This document shows, piece after piece, positions 36,247 to 49,114 of a stretch of DNA of 64,000 nt. Under the pieces are notes generated by a model. It saw only the letters and a list, made by a program, of their open reading frames with translations. It had not been told where the DNA came from and made no database searches. The DNA comes from Episyrphus balteatus (taxonomy: Eukaryota; Arthropoda; Insecta; Diptera; Syrphidae): positions 31,811,136 to 31,875,135 of the forward strand of contig NC_079134.1 in NCBI RefSeq assembly GCF_945859705.1, in the 5' to 3' direction. The translations under genes were made by a program, and so were the position numbers. The stretch's first letter is position 1. Each line of letters starts with the position of its first letter.

Positions 36247-36968
36247 AAGACTTTTAAGTATGGATTAATATTTTCTTCAGAACGGTTGGCATACCAAATT
36301 TTTAGTTCGGGAAGATTTTTTTTAAATTATTTTTTTTTTAATGCATCCAACAATTAAAAAAAATTAATTTTTTGCTATACTATTAAAGTACTTCGTTTGC
36401 AGATCAAAACTCTTAGTAATTCTAAAAACAACTTTTATATTATTTTTCACATTTTTTATAAAATTAAACTAAAATCATTCCTTAAAAATGACTCGAAGTT
36501 TTAAGATTTTATATTTTTTTCAACATTAAAGACGCGTTCTAACCAATGTTTTACTAAATGGCTTTTCTCTCTGGCAAATAGCTTTTCTCTTGGCAAAATT
36601 TTATTTTTGAACGTATAAAGATATTGCCAATTTTTTTTTTTTTTTTGATTCAATACCATTGCACAATAAAGCTTAAAAAAAGTGGTAAAATTGGTGGTAC
36701 GATTTTCATATTACTGCCCCGGAAAGAAAGAGAATTTTTAGGGCTAAACTATAAACTATAGGTAAAAAGAATTAACAGAAACAAATTTTAAATATTTATA
36801 ACTTCAAAAACTATTCTTTCTTTTGAGACTTTTCAAATCAAGTCTAAAATCACAAAAACACATCTCTATGTGGTTTTGACCTAGAAACAAAATATTCTAT
36901 CTGTTGAATCGCAATTTTATATATAATTTATTTCGACTCCAAACGATACTTCAGATTCGTTTTTTAAG
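36247..36968. other. Unassigned AT-rich DNA
   Basis: Nothing recognised in this 0.7-kb stretch between two inverted-repeat elements. Confidence 0.4.
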
Positions 36969-36971
36969 TAG

Positions 36972-38816
36972 TAGTCCAGTGATTTTAGGTTTTATCTGCG
37001 GAAAAATTCCTACTGGGCTGAATTTTGGTATACAGCTTAATGACGGCTTTGTTATGAAGATGTGAAAAATCGACATTGATATCGTGTCCGCGTTAAGAGT
37101 TATACTGGTCAAAAGGTCACAAAAACTGGTTTTTCACGATTTTCAGCAAAACGGTAAGTCTTATCAAAAAATATTCAATGCAAGAATTGTAGACCAGATT
37201 ATTATATATAAAAAGTGTCATGACACTTTTTTTCCTAAGACCCACCGTTTCTTAGGTATAACGATTCAAAAAGTTGAAGTTTAGTTGTAATCGTCATAAT
37301 CCTATTCCTGAAAAAAAAACTCCTAACTGAAAAGTTCCTGAAATTTCATTATTTTTTTAGCTTGAATTTCGTTCCTCAACTGTTAAGAATATGGGGAAAC
37401 CAAAAAAAAATGGAAATTTTCGCCATTTTTCCGATTGGGGCCCTTCTCCCGAAACCATTTCCCTGGGAATTTTTGTTTAAAATATGTCTGAATATATACA
37501 GGGTGTGCAATAGAGAATGGACAACCCTAAAACGGCTTATAGCTACACTTATGATTGTTCTAAAAACAGATAGAAAGAAGTTCTATCGCAACCAGTTCAT
37601 AAAATATGGACTTTTTTTCGTTCAGTGTATTTTAAATTTTATCATCTTATGTTTTCGTTCACTACAACCACGAATGAATGAATTTTATTTATTTCTTTTT
37701 TTTATAATTTTCTACAATAATTGGATGAGTACATAAACACTTTAAAAATTTCATAGCTATTGCACATTTTCGTAAAAAAATTTTGAAATCTGTTTTTTGA
37801 TGCAAAATGTAAAAAAAGTATTTTATGAAAAATTTTAAACACCTGTGGTATAAAATAAATCTATAGAAACCTAGGTGACCAACTTTCTTAAAAATATTCT
37901 GGTATAAGGAGAATATTTTTAAGAAAGATGGCCAACTAGGTTTCTATAGATTTATTTTATACCACAGGTGTTTAAAATTTTTCATAAAATACTTTTTTTA
38001 CATTTTGCATCAAAAAACAGATTTCAAAATTTTTTTACGAAAATGTGCAATAGCTATGAAATTTTTAAAGTGTTTATGTACTCATCCAATTATTGTAGAA
38101 AATTATAAAAAAAAGAAATAAATAAAATTCATTCATTCGTGGTTGTAGTGAACGAAAACATAAGATGATAAAATTTAAAATACACTGAACGAAAAAAAGT
38201 CCATATTTTATGAACTGGTTGCGGTAGAACTTTTTTCTATCTGTTTTTAGAACAATCATAAGTGTAGCTATAAGCCGTTTTAGGGTTGTCCATTCTCTAT
38301 TGCACACCCTGTATATTTTCAGACATATTCTAAACAAAAATTCCCAGGGAAATGGTTTCGGGAGAAGGGCCCCAATCGGAAAAATGGCGAAAATTTCCAT
38401 TTTTTTTTGGTTTCCCCATATTCTTAACAGTTGAGGAACGAAATTCAAGCTAAAAAAATAATGAAATTTCAGGAACTTTTCAGTTAGTGGTTTTTTTTTT
38501 TCAGGAATAGGATTATGACGATTACAACTAAACTTCAACTTTTTGAATCGTTATACCTAAGAAACGGTGGGTCTTAGGAAAAAAAGTGTCATGACACTTT
38601 TTATATATAATAATCTGGTCTTGCATTGAATATTTTTTGATAAGACTTAACGTTTTGCTGACCTTTTGACCCCTATAACTCTTAACGCGGACACGATATC
38701 AATGTCGATTTTTCACATCTTCATAACAAAGCCGTCATTAAGCTGTATACCAAAATTCAGCCCAGTAGGAATTTTTCCGCAGATTGGGCTTAAAAATGAC
38801 TAAAATGACTGGGCTA
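36972..38816. mobile_element. Long-arm foldback element, copy 2
   Basis: Same family as 27355-29098. The arms are about 0.9 kb and meet at a loop of only about 17 bp near 37900-37920, so it is nearly one continuous palindrome. The termini are TAGTCCAGT and ACTGGGCTA, with the 3-bp duplication TAG (36969-36971, 38817-38819). The left-arm frame (37362-37736) and right-arm frame (38074-38538) again encode the same peptide core. Copy 1 lacks the inner part of one arm. Confidence 0.85.
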
Positions 38817-38819
38817 TAG

Positions 38820-39644
38820 GTACAATCGATACAAAATTTTTTTTAAAGTGGACTGTATATTATTTCAAAGTTGGTATTGGGTCACATAACGATGACCAAA
38901 TTTTTCCATCTTTGCAAATTTACTGAGCGGGTTCACTATAGATGGTTGCCAAATAAGTACTGAACAACGTAGCTTCGTCAAACTTTAAACTTAAGCTTAA
39001 TAAATTTGGTACTCTCTACCATAGAACATATGCATTCTTTCCAACAACAAGCGCCATCTGTTAGTTAGGTCGGGTACTTCTGGGACTTCTATCGTACTTA
39101 AAAGTAGTACTATGAGTTAGGTACTATAAAAATAAGATCTCTAATTTAAGTAAAATTAGCACTGTATATTCAAAAAATAAAAAAGTATTAAACACGAAAC
39201 ATTATTTTAATGAGATTAAAATGGGATTGAACACCATCAAATTTCTTGTATAACAAAGAATTTAAAAATTTTTAAATTGAAAAAAAAAAATTGAAAGTCC
39301 TTCGAGGCGTTTTAAAAACAGGAAGTAATAGTTCACACAAGAACAAAGTTTCAACAAAATTCATGGCTTCGTTCTCAAAAAATTGATTTTTCAAAAAAAA
39401 AAAATAATTTTCTTTTATCCAAATTTTTTTTTTTTTTCATTTTTCTTATTTTTGACATAGAGATGAAATCGGTTTAGTCGCTTATGAGAAGAATGCCAGA
39501 AATCAAGAAAATGTTTCTAATGCTCGCTGATGGTTGTATTATTTTACAGCTTTGAAGGTCACAGTCACTGAGACTTCAGTTCAACTCGAAGAAACAGAAA
39601 TTTGTTCGTATAAATGATTTGCTAGAAGAAGTTTAATATTATTC
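38820..39644. other. Unassigned DNA
   Basis: Contains AGCGCCATCTGTTAGTTAGG at about 39051-39070, a phrase seen in various insect repeats as far as I recall, but no boundaries could be set. Confidence 0.35.
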
Positions 39645-40555
39645 ATTTTTTTACTTGCGATATAGGTACTATATATCAAGTTATGCATTCGTATTTTTCC
39701 ATGACATTACGATGGTAGAGAATGCCAAAAAAGTGGGTCCCGGAAGTCCGTCTGTCTGTCTGTCTGTCTGTAAACGAAGTTACAGCCTAAACGGATAGAC
39801 CGATTGATGTCAAACTTGGTATGTAGCTTTATTTGGCGACTCTCCAGAGGGGTTTTTGGAATTAATTTGTTTGGACCAAAAATAACGGTACTTGTCAAAT
39901 ACCGATATTAGAAAAATTGAAATATCTCGAAAACGGCTCTAACGATTTTGTTTAAAAAATTCAAGTGTTAGTTTTAAGATAAGTTCTATCTTTTAATGAA
40001 AAAAATTTTTTTTTGAAAATCATTATTAACGGTACCTGCCATAGAAACGTTTTTTTCAAATCCGATTATCTCCGAAACTGGTTAGATTTCAATGAAACTT
40101 TTTGTGAAGAAGCATTTATATAATATAAACCAAAAATAAAATTTCAAAAAAAATAATTTTTGGATTTTTAAAAAAATTTTGAAATTTTTTTTCTGAAAAA
40201 TCAAATTTTCGAAAACGGGAAATTGAATTTTTTTGAAATTTTGCTTTTAGATGCTGATTTGTGAATTCTAAAAAAGGGCATACCAATTTTATTTTAAAAC
40301 TTTTTTTCCAAAAAATTAGTTTTTTAAAAAACGGCTCTAACGATTTTGAAATTTTTTTTTCTAAAAATGCATCTTAATACCTATATCAATCAAAACTGCA
40401 TACTTGTTTTGGAGGGCAATTTGATTTCAGATTTTATTTTATTTTTTTTTTTAAACGAATTTTATTTATTTTTCCAAATTTCTATATAAAAAGTCTTATA
40501 AATTTAAGCAACTTTAACTCTAAGAGCAAGTTCGTGCGACCCAGTCGTGCATTTT
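39645..40555 (-). repeat. Dispersed repeat R1, copy D
   Basis: A complete inverted copy. TTTTTACTTGCGATATAGGT at 39648 is the family end, and GTGCGACCCAGTCGTGC near 40534-40550 is the family start. It is closest to copy A. The microsatellite appears as a short GTCT tract at 39749-39772. Confidence 0.8.
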
Positions 40556-43500
40556 ATTTTCTTGAAACTTCTACCTACCCCTGAAGAAGCGAGTTTAAAA
40601 AATCCCAAATATCTTATTTTTTAACTATACATACATATACAATACTAGCGTCAGCATTCCTAGTCTGAAATACTGTAGCTTAGTATCTCCAAGTTTATAT
40701 CTGTTGCATCGAATCACCAGTCCACTGTGGTCCCAACTCCTGAAGTTGGTAGTACTTGGTACTTCTTTTTCCATGATAGTAAGGGTGTTTTGGTGGATGG
40801 AAGAAAAATGTTGTTTATCAAACTGCTTTTGCTTTCTCGTGTGCTCTCCACCAAGTGATGACCATAAAAGAGAAAAAGGTTAGGTACCTTTCGAAGCATC
40901 CCTTTTACCTCTGATGCTGCAATATAACACACACAGTTAGCTTTGGAATTGCTGTTTGCACCTTTTTTCTTCAACCCCACATCGACCTTTTCTCTCTCTA
41001 CTAAGAAACCTTATCTACATTTTGTTGTTCATTAGAAAGCTTAAGAGTAAACGTGCTGAGCATTCCGATTTTGCAACAGTTGCCAACATTGTTGTTGCAT
41101 AGTCACAGTACCTACAGTTGTATAGTTTGAAACGATGACACTGTTGTATAGTGAATTTGTGAAAAATAGTGTGAAAGGGAAAGAAATACTCTGAGGATGC
41201 TTTTTTACCTTTTACCTAGGTACTTTTGAGAGTCTCGACTTCTTGGTTCCAGTTGCTTGGACTCAAAACTGTTTTAGAATATTCAATTCAGTGTCGTTTT
41301 TCATTTTCCTTATCAGGCATCTTGATATCGTTTCTATTTTGGTCAGAATGGTTGACTGCCAGGATATACCTATACTTTGATGTGGAGAGGGTAGTCGAAA
41401 GGATGTTGATTTTTCTATTTTCCTCTTTTGTTATTCATATAAAATTTATATATATTTTTTCCGTCTTGTTGGTTTGCTCTTTTGACTTGGTTTCTTGCGT
41501 TGTGTTCGGTTAACAAAGTTAATAGAAATTGGCTTACGTTACGAAACCATAGAAATTAAGAATGCTTTTCTTCAATTTCAATTTTCAATTTCAACTTGAA
41601 CAAGCTGCAATGATTCTCATCAAAAATAAGGAACAAAAATAGAGCTTCAGTTGGGTTGTATTTTTTTTTGTTGACTGAGATATTCTCTAAGGACGTGCTG
41701 TGAATACCCAACCCATACCGAACCGACTTCGCCAAATATTTCTTATTTACACTTCAATATTCGAATGTATAGAAAGTACGATTTGTTAGATTGTCGTATA
41801 TATCTTTACCCAAACTTGGTACCCGTCGGCAGTGAATTGAAAATCCCTTCTGGGTGCACAGAAGGTTTCAGTGTATTTACAGATGATGATGATGATGATG
41901 GCTCGATGTCCTTTCAAAATAATTCACTGGGTTGAGATTTTGAAATCGATAGTGTTGTGTGTTGGTTCATGAGAATTGTGTATAGAAATAAAGTTTGTCT
42001 ATAAATACACATAGCGTTCGTTCGTATAGGAAATCTCTGTAATACACGAAATTGAAAATCATTTCGATTTCGAAACTAGGTTACCGTGTTGTCATTTATT
42101 TGTTCTGTTTAGAGCAGTAAGTAGAAGTCCTTGCACTGCACTATGGCTGGTATAGAATATGAGTTTCGGTTTCGGTAAATATGGAACATGCAGTTGCATT
42201 TGGAAGTTTAAATTAAAAAAAAAAATAAGAAAAATCTAACGAGAAGAAATGTTTTTTAATGAAAATGAAGAGATACGAGCAGAGATCGAACAGAAAAATA
42301 ATAAGAAATTGATTTTTACTGTGCAATGAGATACTTCATTAATTGTGCAGTTTTTTTGATTAGAAAACTATTGATTGGTTTTAATTTTACCCAGAATCTT
42401 ATATTATTTTTTGATAATAAGCAGAGAAAAATTCGAATGGAAAAATTGTTTCAAAAGGTAATATTGTCAATTCAGGTAGGGAACCTTGGAAGCTTTATAT
42501 TAATTACGAGATAGTCTGAGAAACCCCATTTTGTTTGGCAAATATAATATAGCTTTATTTGGCTTATAGCTTTTAATGCACGAATTATAACTAAAATATT
42601 GAAGATGTTTTTGAAATTTTTGATACTTTTTTTTTTTGCCTTTAACTTTTAAATGGTTTGGGTGATTTAACCCTTGATTTTTAGTAATTTTTTTTTCCAA
42701 ATTAAGTAAATTGTTTAGAAAATTGAATCTCCAGGCTAAACGGGGAGGGGAAATAGACACCCCCGTCCCATACAATTTTTTTCTAGTATATTGACTCAAC
42801 CAACACGCTCTAGTTTTTTGGTACATTCCTCCCATATATCGTTCTTCTCAAAAATCACGTTGGTTGCATAGTTTTTTCATAACCCTGATCTTTTGTAACT
42901 TTAACGCGCATAACTCTGTCGTGCATAACTCTGGTATTCATAACTCCGTTACTATTTCGAATTTTTGAATTTTTGAAAAAAAAAGTTTTTTTTTATTTTT
43001 TTTTAATTTATTAATTTTTTTTTTTTTTTTTTGAAAACGGAAAATTTTTTTTTTGAAATTTATTGTTTTTTTTTAATAATTTCTTCGTTTGGAAGAAAAA
43101 AAAAAATAAAATTAATATTTGACATTTGAAAAAAAAAAAAAACAGAATTGAGTGGAAGCGACTTGACCTGTTCCATTCGTTTTCAGAATGAGTGAATACT
43201 TGAATGAAACCTATCGAAAACGATATAAGTCTCTAACCATTTTAAGTTTTTTGAATACAAAAAATCAAATGGCATACTTTTTCGTTCCGAGATCTTTGGT
43301 ACGAATTAAACTTGGTGATGGCATCATGTTTTTTTTTTGTGACGGCATAGTTTTAAAATCTATTTCTCAAAACTAACTTTACATTAAAGTATAACATTCG
43401 AAAAATATTATGTAAGATTTTGACCAAGCAATTATTCTGACGTGTCTCGCAAAAAAAGTGGAATTGCATTGCCCCTAATAACTTGGATCGTGTGAAATCA

Positions 43501-43685
43501 AAAGTCAAAATTTGTTCGTTTTCCCCTGGAAACACGGCGAGTGTTTTTTGAAATTTAAATTCTTAACTCTTTTGGATTTTTTCCTGAAAAATCATGTTTT
43601 TTTTTTTGTAATTCAAATTGTAGGTAATATTTTTCGATCTAACTTCAACTTTGGCAACTTTTATACTTTTATGAAAACTTCAATA
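40556..43685. other. Unassigned DNA, possible host intron
   Basis: A long stretch with few repeats. It includes (GAT)6 at 41882-41899, long A/T homopolymers at 42960-43140, and three imperfect units of GCATAACTCTG spaced about 17 bp at 42908-42950. Frames at 40714-40980 and 41226-41513 are not recognisable. A frame at 43188-43376 follows TTTTCAG but has no other support. Confidence 0.35.
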
Positions 43686-43687
43686 TA

Positions 43688-45435
43688 CACTGAACCAAAT
43701 CCTTACGTAAATACAACGAAAAAATTCGTTGAGCCAACGAAAATTTAATTAATTTTCAGCCGGTGAAAAATTTAATTGGCTCAACGAAATTGCTTTCATA
43801 CGTTAATGAAGAATTTCATCAACTAACGAAAACGGTCGTATTTTAATGAAATTCTTTCATACAAATTTTTGATCGAGAATTAATGAATTTTTACATCACT
43901 TTACGAAACTTTTTCATCAATTAACGTAAAATTTAATTAAACACGGTGATATTTTTCGTTGGTCAATGAATTTTTCAATTAATTTATGCAAGGAACTTTC
44001 GTAAGCTAACGAATTTTTTCGTAAATTTAATGAATATTTTAATAAAATTACGAAAAAATATTCATTAGCTAACGAAACTTTTCGTTGTATTAATTATTCT
44101 TTAGTAGATTATACTTACTTTATTTTCGTAAGCCTACGAAATTTTTCCTCCATTTTTCTTCTCTAAAATTTGAAATAAAAATCTGAAATTCCAAAAAAGT
44201 GGAGCGGAGCGAACATTTTTGACTATTAAAAACAAAAACATTTGTTATTTTTGAACTTGAATTTTTGAATTTTTAATCATGAAATAAAAAAATTAAATTA
44301 AATACACAGACAAATTTGAATAATAGGTACATTTATACATATCTTCTTCTTCGAAGAATTCCTTTATTGTCCTTTGGGTCGGTATTAAGTACCCATCCAT
44401 AAGGTACATTAGGATGACATCTTTGAAATATGAAAGGAAACAGAAATAGAAAAACAAAACAAAAAATTTAGAATATTAAAAAAAAAATATGTTTAATAGG
44501 AATCAATATATTTTTTATAGGAATCAATTAAATCGAGTTTTACTTACTTTCCTATAACTCATCGTTCATCAACTCCTCCAAGATTTAAATTTGCTCGTGG
44601 TCGGACTTTGAAGTGATGTTGAAGAATGTCTGTTTTCAAAATTCAATAACTGGCCTTTTTCGATATAAATTCCGATTTTTCAGGTGAAGGTGTTCCTTTT
44701 CCATAATTTTGAGAACACTTTTTGTTCCTTTTGAAAAGATGAAACATACCTAATCAAAATTATTGCGAGCTAGTTTACAATTATAATAATTATTATTATT
44801 GTAAATAATTTATTTATCTTACCTTTCCTATTTACTTTAAAATTTTTCAGCACACAATTTTTTTTTATTTATTTCGCACCATGGGTCTTCTTACTTTTGG
44901 GGTTGAATATTATCTATGGGATGTGACCTCGACTACCAGAAATGCGCACAAGAAACGAAAATAAAGCATGGTCTGTATGCATTTTTTCGTAAAATAACGA
45001 TTTATTTTCGTTAACTGATGTACTTTTTCATAAGCCGATGTAAAATTTCATTAGTCTATGAAGAATTTTCATAAGCCAATTATTTATATTCATAAACTGA
45101 TGAAGATTTTCGTTAGTTAATGTTGAACTTCATAAGTTGATGAATTTTTTCGTTACTCAATTAAAATTGTGATCAAGTAAGGATCGAATTCATTTTTGTA
45201 TTCTCTAAAATGAGTATGAAATTTTTCGTTAAATGATGAATATTTTCATTAAAATGGATTTCTCGACTCTAAAAGGGGAGAAAAATTGTATGAAACGTTT
45301 TCATTAATTGATGAAGGTTTTCATATTACGAACAATTACATATTTTCGTTGAGCCAACGATAGTTTCGTTGGGCCAACGAAAATGTAGTGTATGAAACGA
45401 TTTTCGTAATTTTACGAAATTTATTATTTTCAGTG
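43688..45435. mobile_element. TA-flanked CACTGA element with dense TTCGTT/AACGAA motifs
   Basis: Flanked by TA (43686-43687, 45436-45437). It starts CACTGAACC and ends TTTCAGTG. The outer parts (43700-44140 and 44990-45430) carry dozens of short motifs of the type TTCGTTRRYNAACGAAA and TTCATTAA. A middle part of about 0.85 kb lacks them. No transposase is seen. It is probably a large non-autonomous relative of 32060-32497. Confidence 0.6.
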
Positions 45436-45437
45436 TA

Positions 45438-48400
45438 GGTAGGGACAAGTTTTAAAAATAATAAACCAGTGTCACACCATACAAATTTTTTTCGGTATGT
45501 TGCTCTGAAACAAAATTAAGAACTAAGTTTTTATAAGACTTTGAACTGTTTATTAATTTGCAGCAATCAGCATATTCGTTTGATCCATTACTTTGGCTGC
45601 TTAAAGACCTTTTTCATTTGTTGTTTGAAAGATTTGGAGAACATTTTTTGAAATGTATTTTTTTTTGGCAACAGTTACCCTTGAATTTTTATCGAAAATC
45701 TGAAAAAAAAAATAAATTTTGTAATTTTTTTACCTGTGAACTCATATATCTAAAACATAACTCGTTTTGATACTTGTCATCTGAATTAAAAAAAAAAATG
45801 TTTAGATGCAAATAACTCAGCAACTTCTATTCCACATTGGTGACTAATTCCTGCACCATATCTAAAAAAAAAGTCCTCAAGTTATAGTAAAAAACAAATA
45901 ATTTCACTCCACTTGCAAAGGAAGAATCAGTTATCAATTTACAGCAACAAAAGTATAATTTGTTCTTCAATAGAAATGAATATCGCTTTGTTATCCAATT
46001 TTTATTACCTTAACTGCTGGTTTTCAAAAATTTAGTTTGTAAAAATACAGAAGATAAAATCATTCTCGGTAATAAAGATTAACACAAGCTAATGATATTA
46101 GAATTTTAAGTTAAACCCATTCTGTTTAAGACAGTTTGCTATGAAAGTGGTAACTGAACAGAACTCTCTCATAATACCTCAACCATAACCTATACCTTCT
46201 CTCCAACGCACGACTTCCGAATGTAAACAAAAATCAAGAAAATCAGTTTAAACTTTATTTTTATTCCAAGAAAATAATCTCTTCCAATTTATCAGATTTA
46301 TTCAACTAAAGAACGTTTTTGTCTTTTCGAAATTACTTAGAACCTAAATAAGCATTCAACTGATTCAAGATTCAAGTAGGTAGATATCAAGCTGATTACA
46401 AATTATAAATCCTTGATTCAATGGAATTTGAGTTCTATATTGAATGTCATCACAATACCCTGGCTGTCGTGACGTGACAGCCACAGCATGTGTTTATTTT
46501 TTCCAAAGAATACCTACACATACACATACACGATAAGATAGGTAAACCGATATATAATTTGTCAACAAAACTCAAGCCAGCGGAAATCCTTAAGAAACAA
46601 TTTCAGAATCATCCAATTTTCCTTAAACAATTTCACAAAACCATTTTTAATGTGTGTTTTTGTCTACACTCGATACACACACGTGTGTGCCAACATACAC
46701 ATCAGATCACACCTACATTTACTCATTTATAATAAAGCTTAGCTATTCTTGTGGAAATAGCGGTCGTGGTGACGAAATTGATTTTTAGTGTGCACACCGC
46801 GCCGCCGTTCCGCCGTGTGTTCAAATTTCACCTGTCAATTTAGGGTGAGATTTCTCACACCTTTTATATAAAAAAAAAAAAAATAGAAAAACAAATAACA
46901 AATAAAACATACACACACATAGTCTGCTCTGCTCACGAATCACGATCACGCATATTTATCGCAAATGTGTCCCCCAACAACTCATCCTCCATCAATATCC
47001 TTGGAGCAGGAAATGGGTGGAAGAAAAAAATGAACAAAACCCAACAAAATTGTTTGGCCAAATTGAAATTTAAATTCGACAAATGACAAATCCCAGCGTT
47101 TGTCAATGGAAGAGAGAATTCAAATAATTTCGAAGAAGAGAGCAGAAAAAAAAAATTAATGGCAGCTCTGCTACGTGGTTCGCCTATCAAAAATGTTTAC
47201 TTTGCTTTTTTTCTTCGAATCAACACTCCCGCCAGTAGTCTGTCCCTGATGTCGGTCGGGTGAATTTGAGGAACCCAATTTTTTTAACATTTTTTATTTT
47301 TTTTTTTTTTATTCTGTTGTTTTTTCCTAATTTCGATTTCACACCTTTTCATTTTAGGTCGATGAGATTCCTGAAGGAGAGAGAGTGTGGGATGTTGATT
47401 TTTACGATATGCACTTGAATAGGTTTTGAAAATGAAGCTAAATTGTTCGAAGGGGGGTGTGATGGGTCGCCGAGGGTGGTTCTGAGGGATTTGTTTCATT
47501 TAAGACTTAAAATCCCTTTTTTTTCAGGGTTATGTTGCAAGAGTAAGTAATATCTCTTCACCCAAGACAACAGACTGGGCAACAACAATGTTGGGTATGT
47601 TTTTTTGTGTGCTCTTTGTTTGGGTTGGAAATTAGCATTGAACATTTATTTTGTAGAAAATTTGCCGCCCCTTTTCATCACCCATCAGACGGAGAGAGAG
47701 GTTTTTTCTTTTGGGTATAGTTTTTTGTTGGAATCGACCCGAACTGAATCCATGCGACCCGTACCGCCTTTGGGGGTTCTAATTTAATACCGAAAAAGCG
47801 ATGAATCATGTCCTGAAATCAAATTACCATCATCACCGTTGTTAACGTTCGCAAAAATGTCGTCGACATTGTTTCGATGGTCTTGTATATAGTCGTATAG
47901 TCGTGTCGTGTCGAGTTGTAGACGTAGTCGTCGCAGTCAACGATTTTCTTTTGGATCTTCATTGCCCTTGCTGCTGTTCCATGCATTGTATGTCATCGTC
48001 GTCATCGTGTCGTAGTCATCATCGCAGAGAATGGAACCATCATCAAACATTCTAAGCAGCTATCTTTCGTTTCGGTGTAGCGACTGATGCACGATGAGTG
48101 GTGATTTCTATTCTCTTTCACTTTAACTTGATAATTTAAAGGGGAGTTTATTGGATTCCATGTTGGAGGAGTTGTTTTACTAAAAAAAATAACATTTTGT
48201 AAAAAAATTTTCGTCTACGAAAAAAATTCTCAACTTCTATTAAAAGTTTAGGTATTAGTTCCGAATTATAACTATGAACGTGTTTGTCGTCGCTCAAAAT
48301 TCTATACAAGGTTTCAAATTCGAAACATTTTTTTCTTTAATGTCTTGATAACAATAAACCATAACTCTTCCTCTTTTTTGCTGTATATAGCCTTGCGCGT

Positions 48401-48440
48401 AATGAACATATGGACTCAAAATATTTTATGTAAATACATA
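45438..48440. other. Unassigned DNA, possible host intron or regulatory DNA
   Basis: Mostly unique-looking. A GC-rich spot CACCGCGCCGCCGTTCCGCC lies at about 46796, and GTCGTC/TCATCG-rich simple sequence at 47850-48020. No gene signal is strong enough to call. Confidence 0.35.
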
Positions 48441-48442
48441 GA

Positions 48443-48660
48443 TGTCTAAATCACGATAGTAGAAAATGTGAAAAAAGTGGGTCTCAGTTTTTTAATTAAT
48501 TTTTAGGACCGACAACAATGGTAACGGTACGTGTTATTGCCAATTTTCTCAAAAACGGCTCAATAGATTTTCATAAAAAGAATCGATAGTTTTATTTTCA
48601 ACGAGTTCCTTTTTACAAAAGTTTGAATGTGTTCATATAAGCTAAATATAAAATTTGGGT
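48443..48660 (-). repeat. R1 fragment, inverted
   Basis: GAAAATGTGAAAAAAGTGGG and GGTAACGGTACGTGTTATTG correspond to the end part of R1 in reverse. It lies head to head with copy E. Confidence 0.5.
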
Positions 48661-48907
48661 TGATTTAAAAGAAAAGAAAATGCACGACTGGGGCCGCACG
48701 TACTTGCTCTTGCAGTTCAAAGCACTTTAATGTTAGCTTACTTGTAGATTATAAGAGCTGCCTCTATATACATTTTTAAGAAATTTGGTTGATGTAGGGA
48801 AAGAGCCGGCCCTGTGCAGGGACGGGTTAGAATATTCCTGCAGCGCCTCCCCGCTTGTCGTAAAAGGCGACTAAAGGAGCAAATTTATCTAGGTCACAAA
48901 CACCAAG

Positions 48908-49114
48908 GTGAACCTAGCGACACTTAACACCTGTAAACTTTCCCAAAAGTGTGCATGCCAGTCCCTGGGTTGGCACGACTGGAGATCACCGGTGCTGTTA
49001 AGAGATCAAATACAAAACTGGAGTATGCACGCGTCGAAAAAACAACAACAACAACAACGTTTCGCAAGATTTTGTGAACTGAAGCATTATGGAAGTACTC
49101 GTCCAAAGAAATGA
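48908..49114 (+). CDS. Small upstream frame of RTE element, possible ORF1
   Basis: 68 codons, ATG at 48908, stop at 49112-49114. It overlaps the start of the main frame by 26 bp in the +1 frame. A CAA run gives five glutamines. RTE elements are known to have a very short ORF1 overlapping ORF2, so this may be translated or act as an upstream frame that limits ORF2 translation. There is no recognisable domain. Confidence 0.4.
   Translation: MNLATLNTCKLSQKCACQSLGWHDWRSPVLLRDQIQNWSMHASKKQQQQQRFARFCELKHYGSTRPKK

Noticed and set aside
39045..39085. GCGCCATCTGTTAGTTAGG phrase as a SINE
   Set aside because: Only one occurrence, with no boundaries, promoter boxes or tail that could be defined.
40714..41513. 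88- and 95-codon frames as host genes
   Set aside because: No recognisable domain, codon signal or splice structure; compatible with chance open frames in unique DNA.
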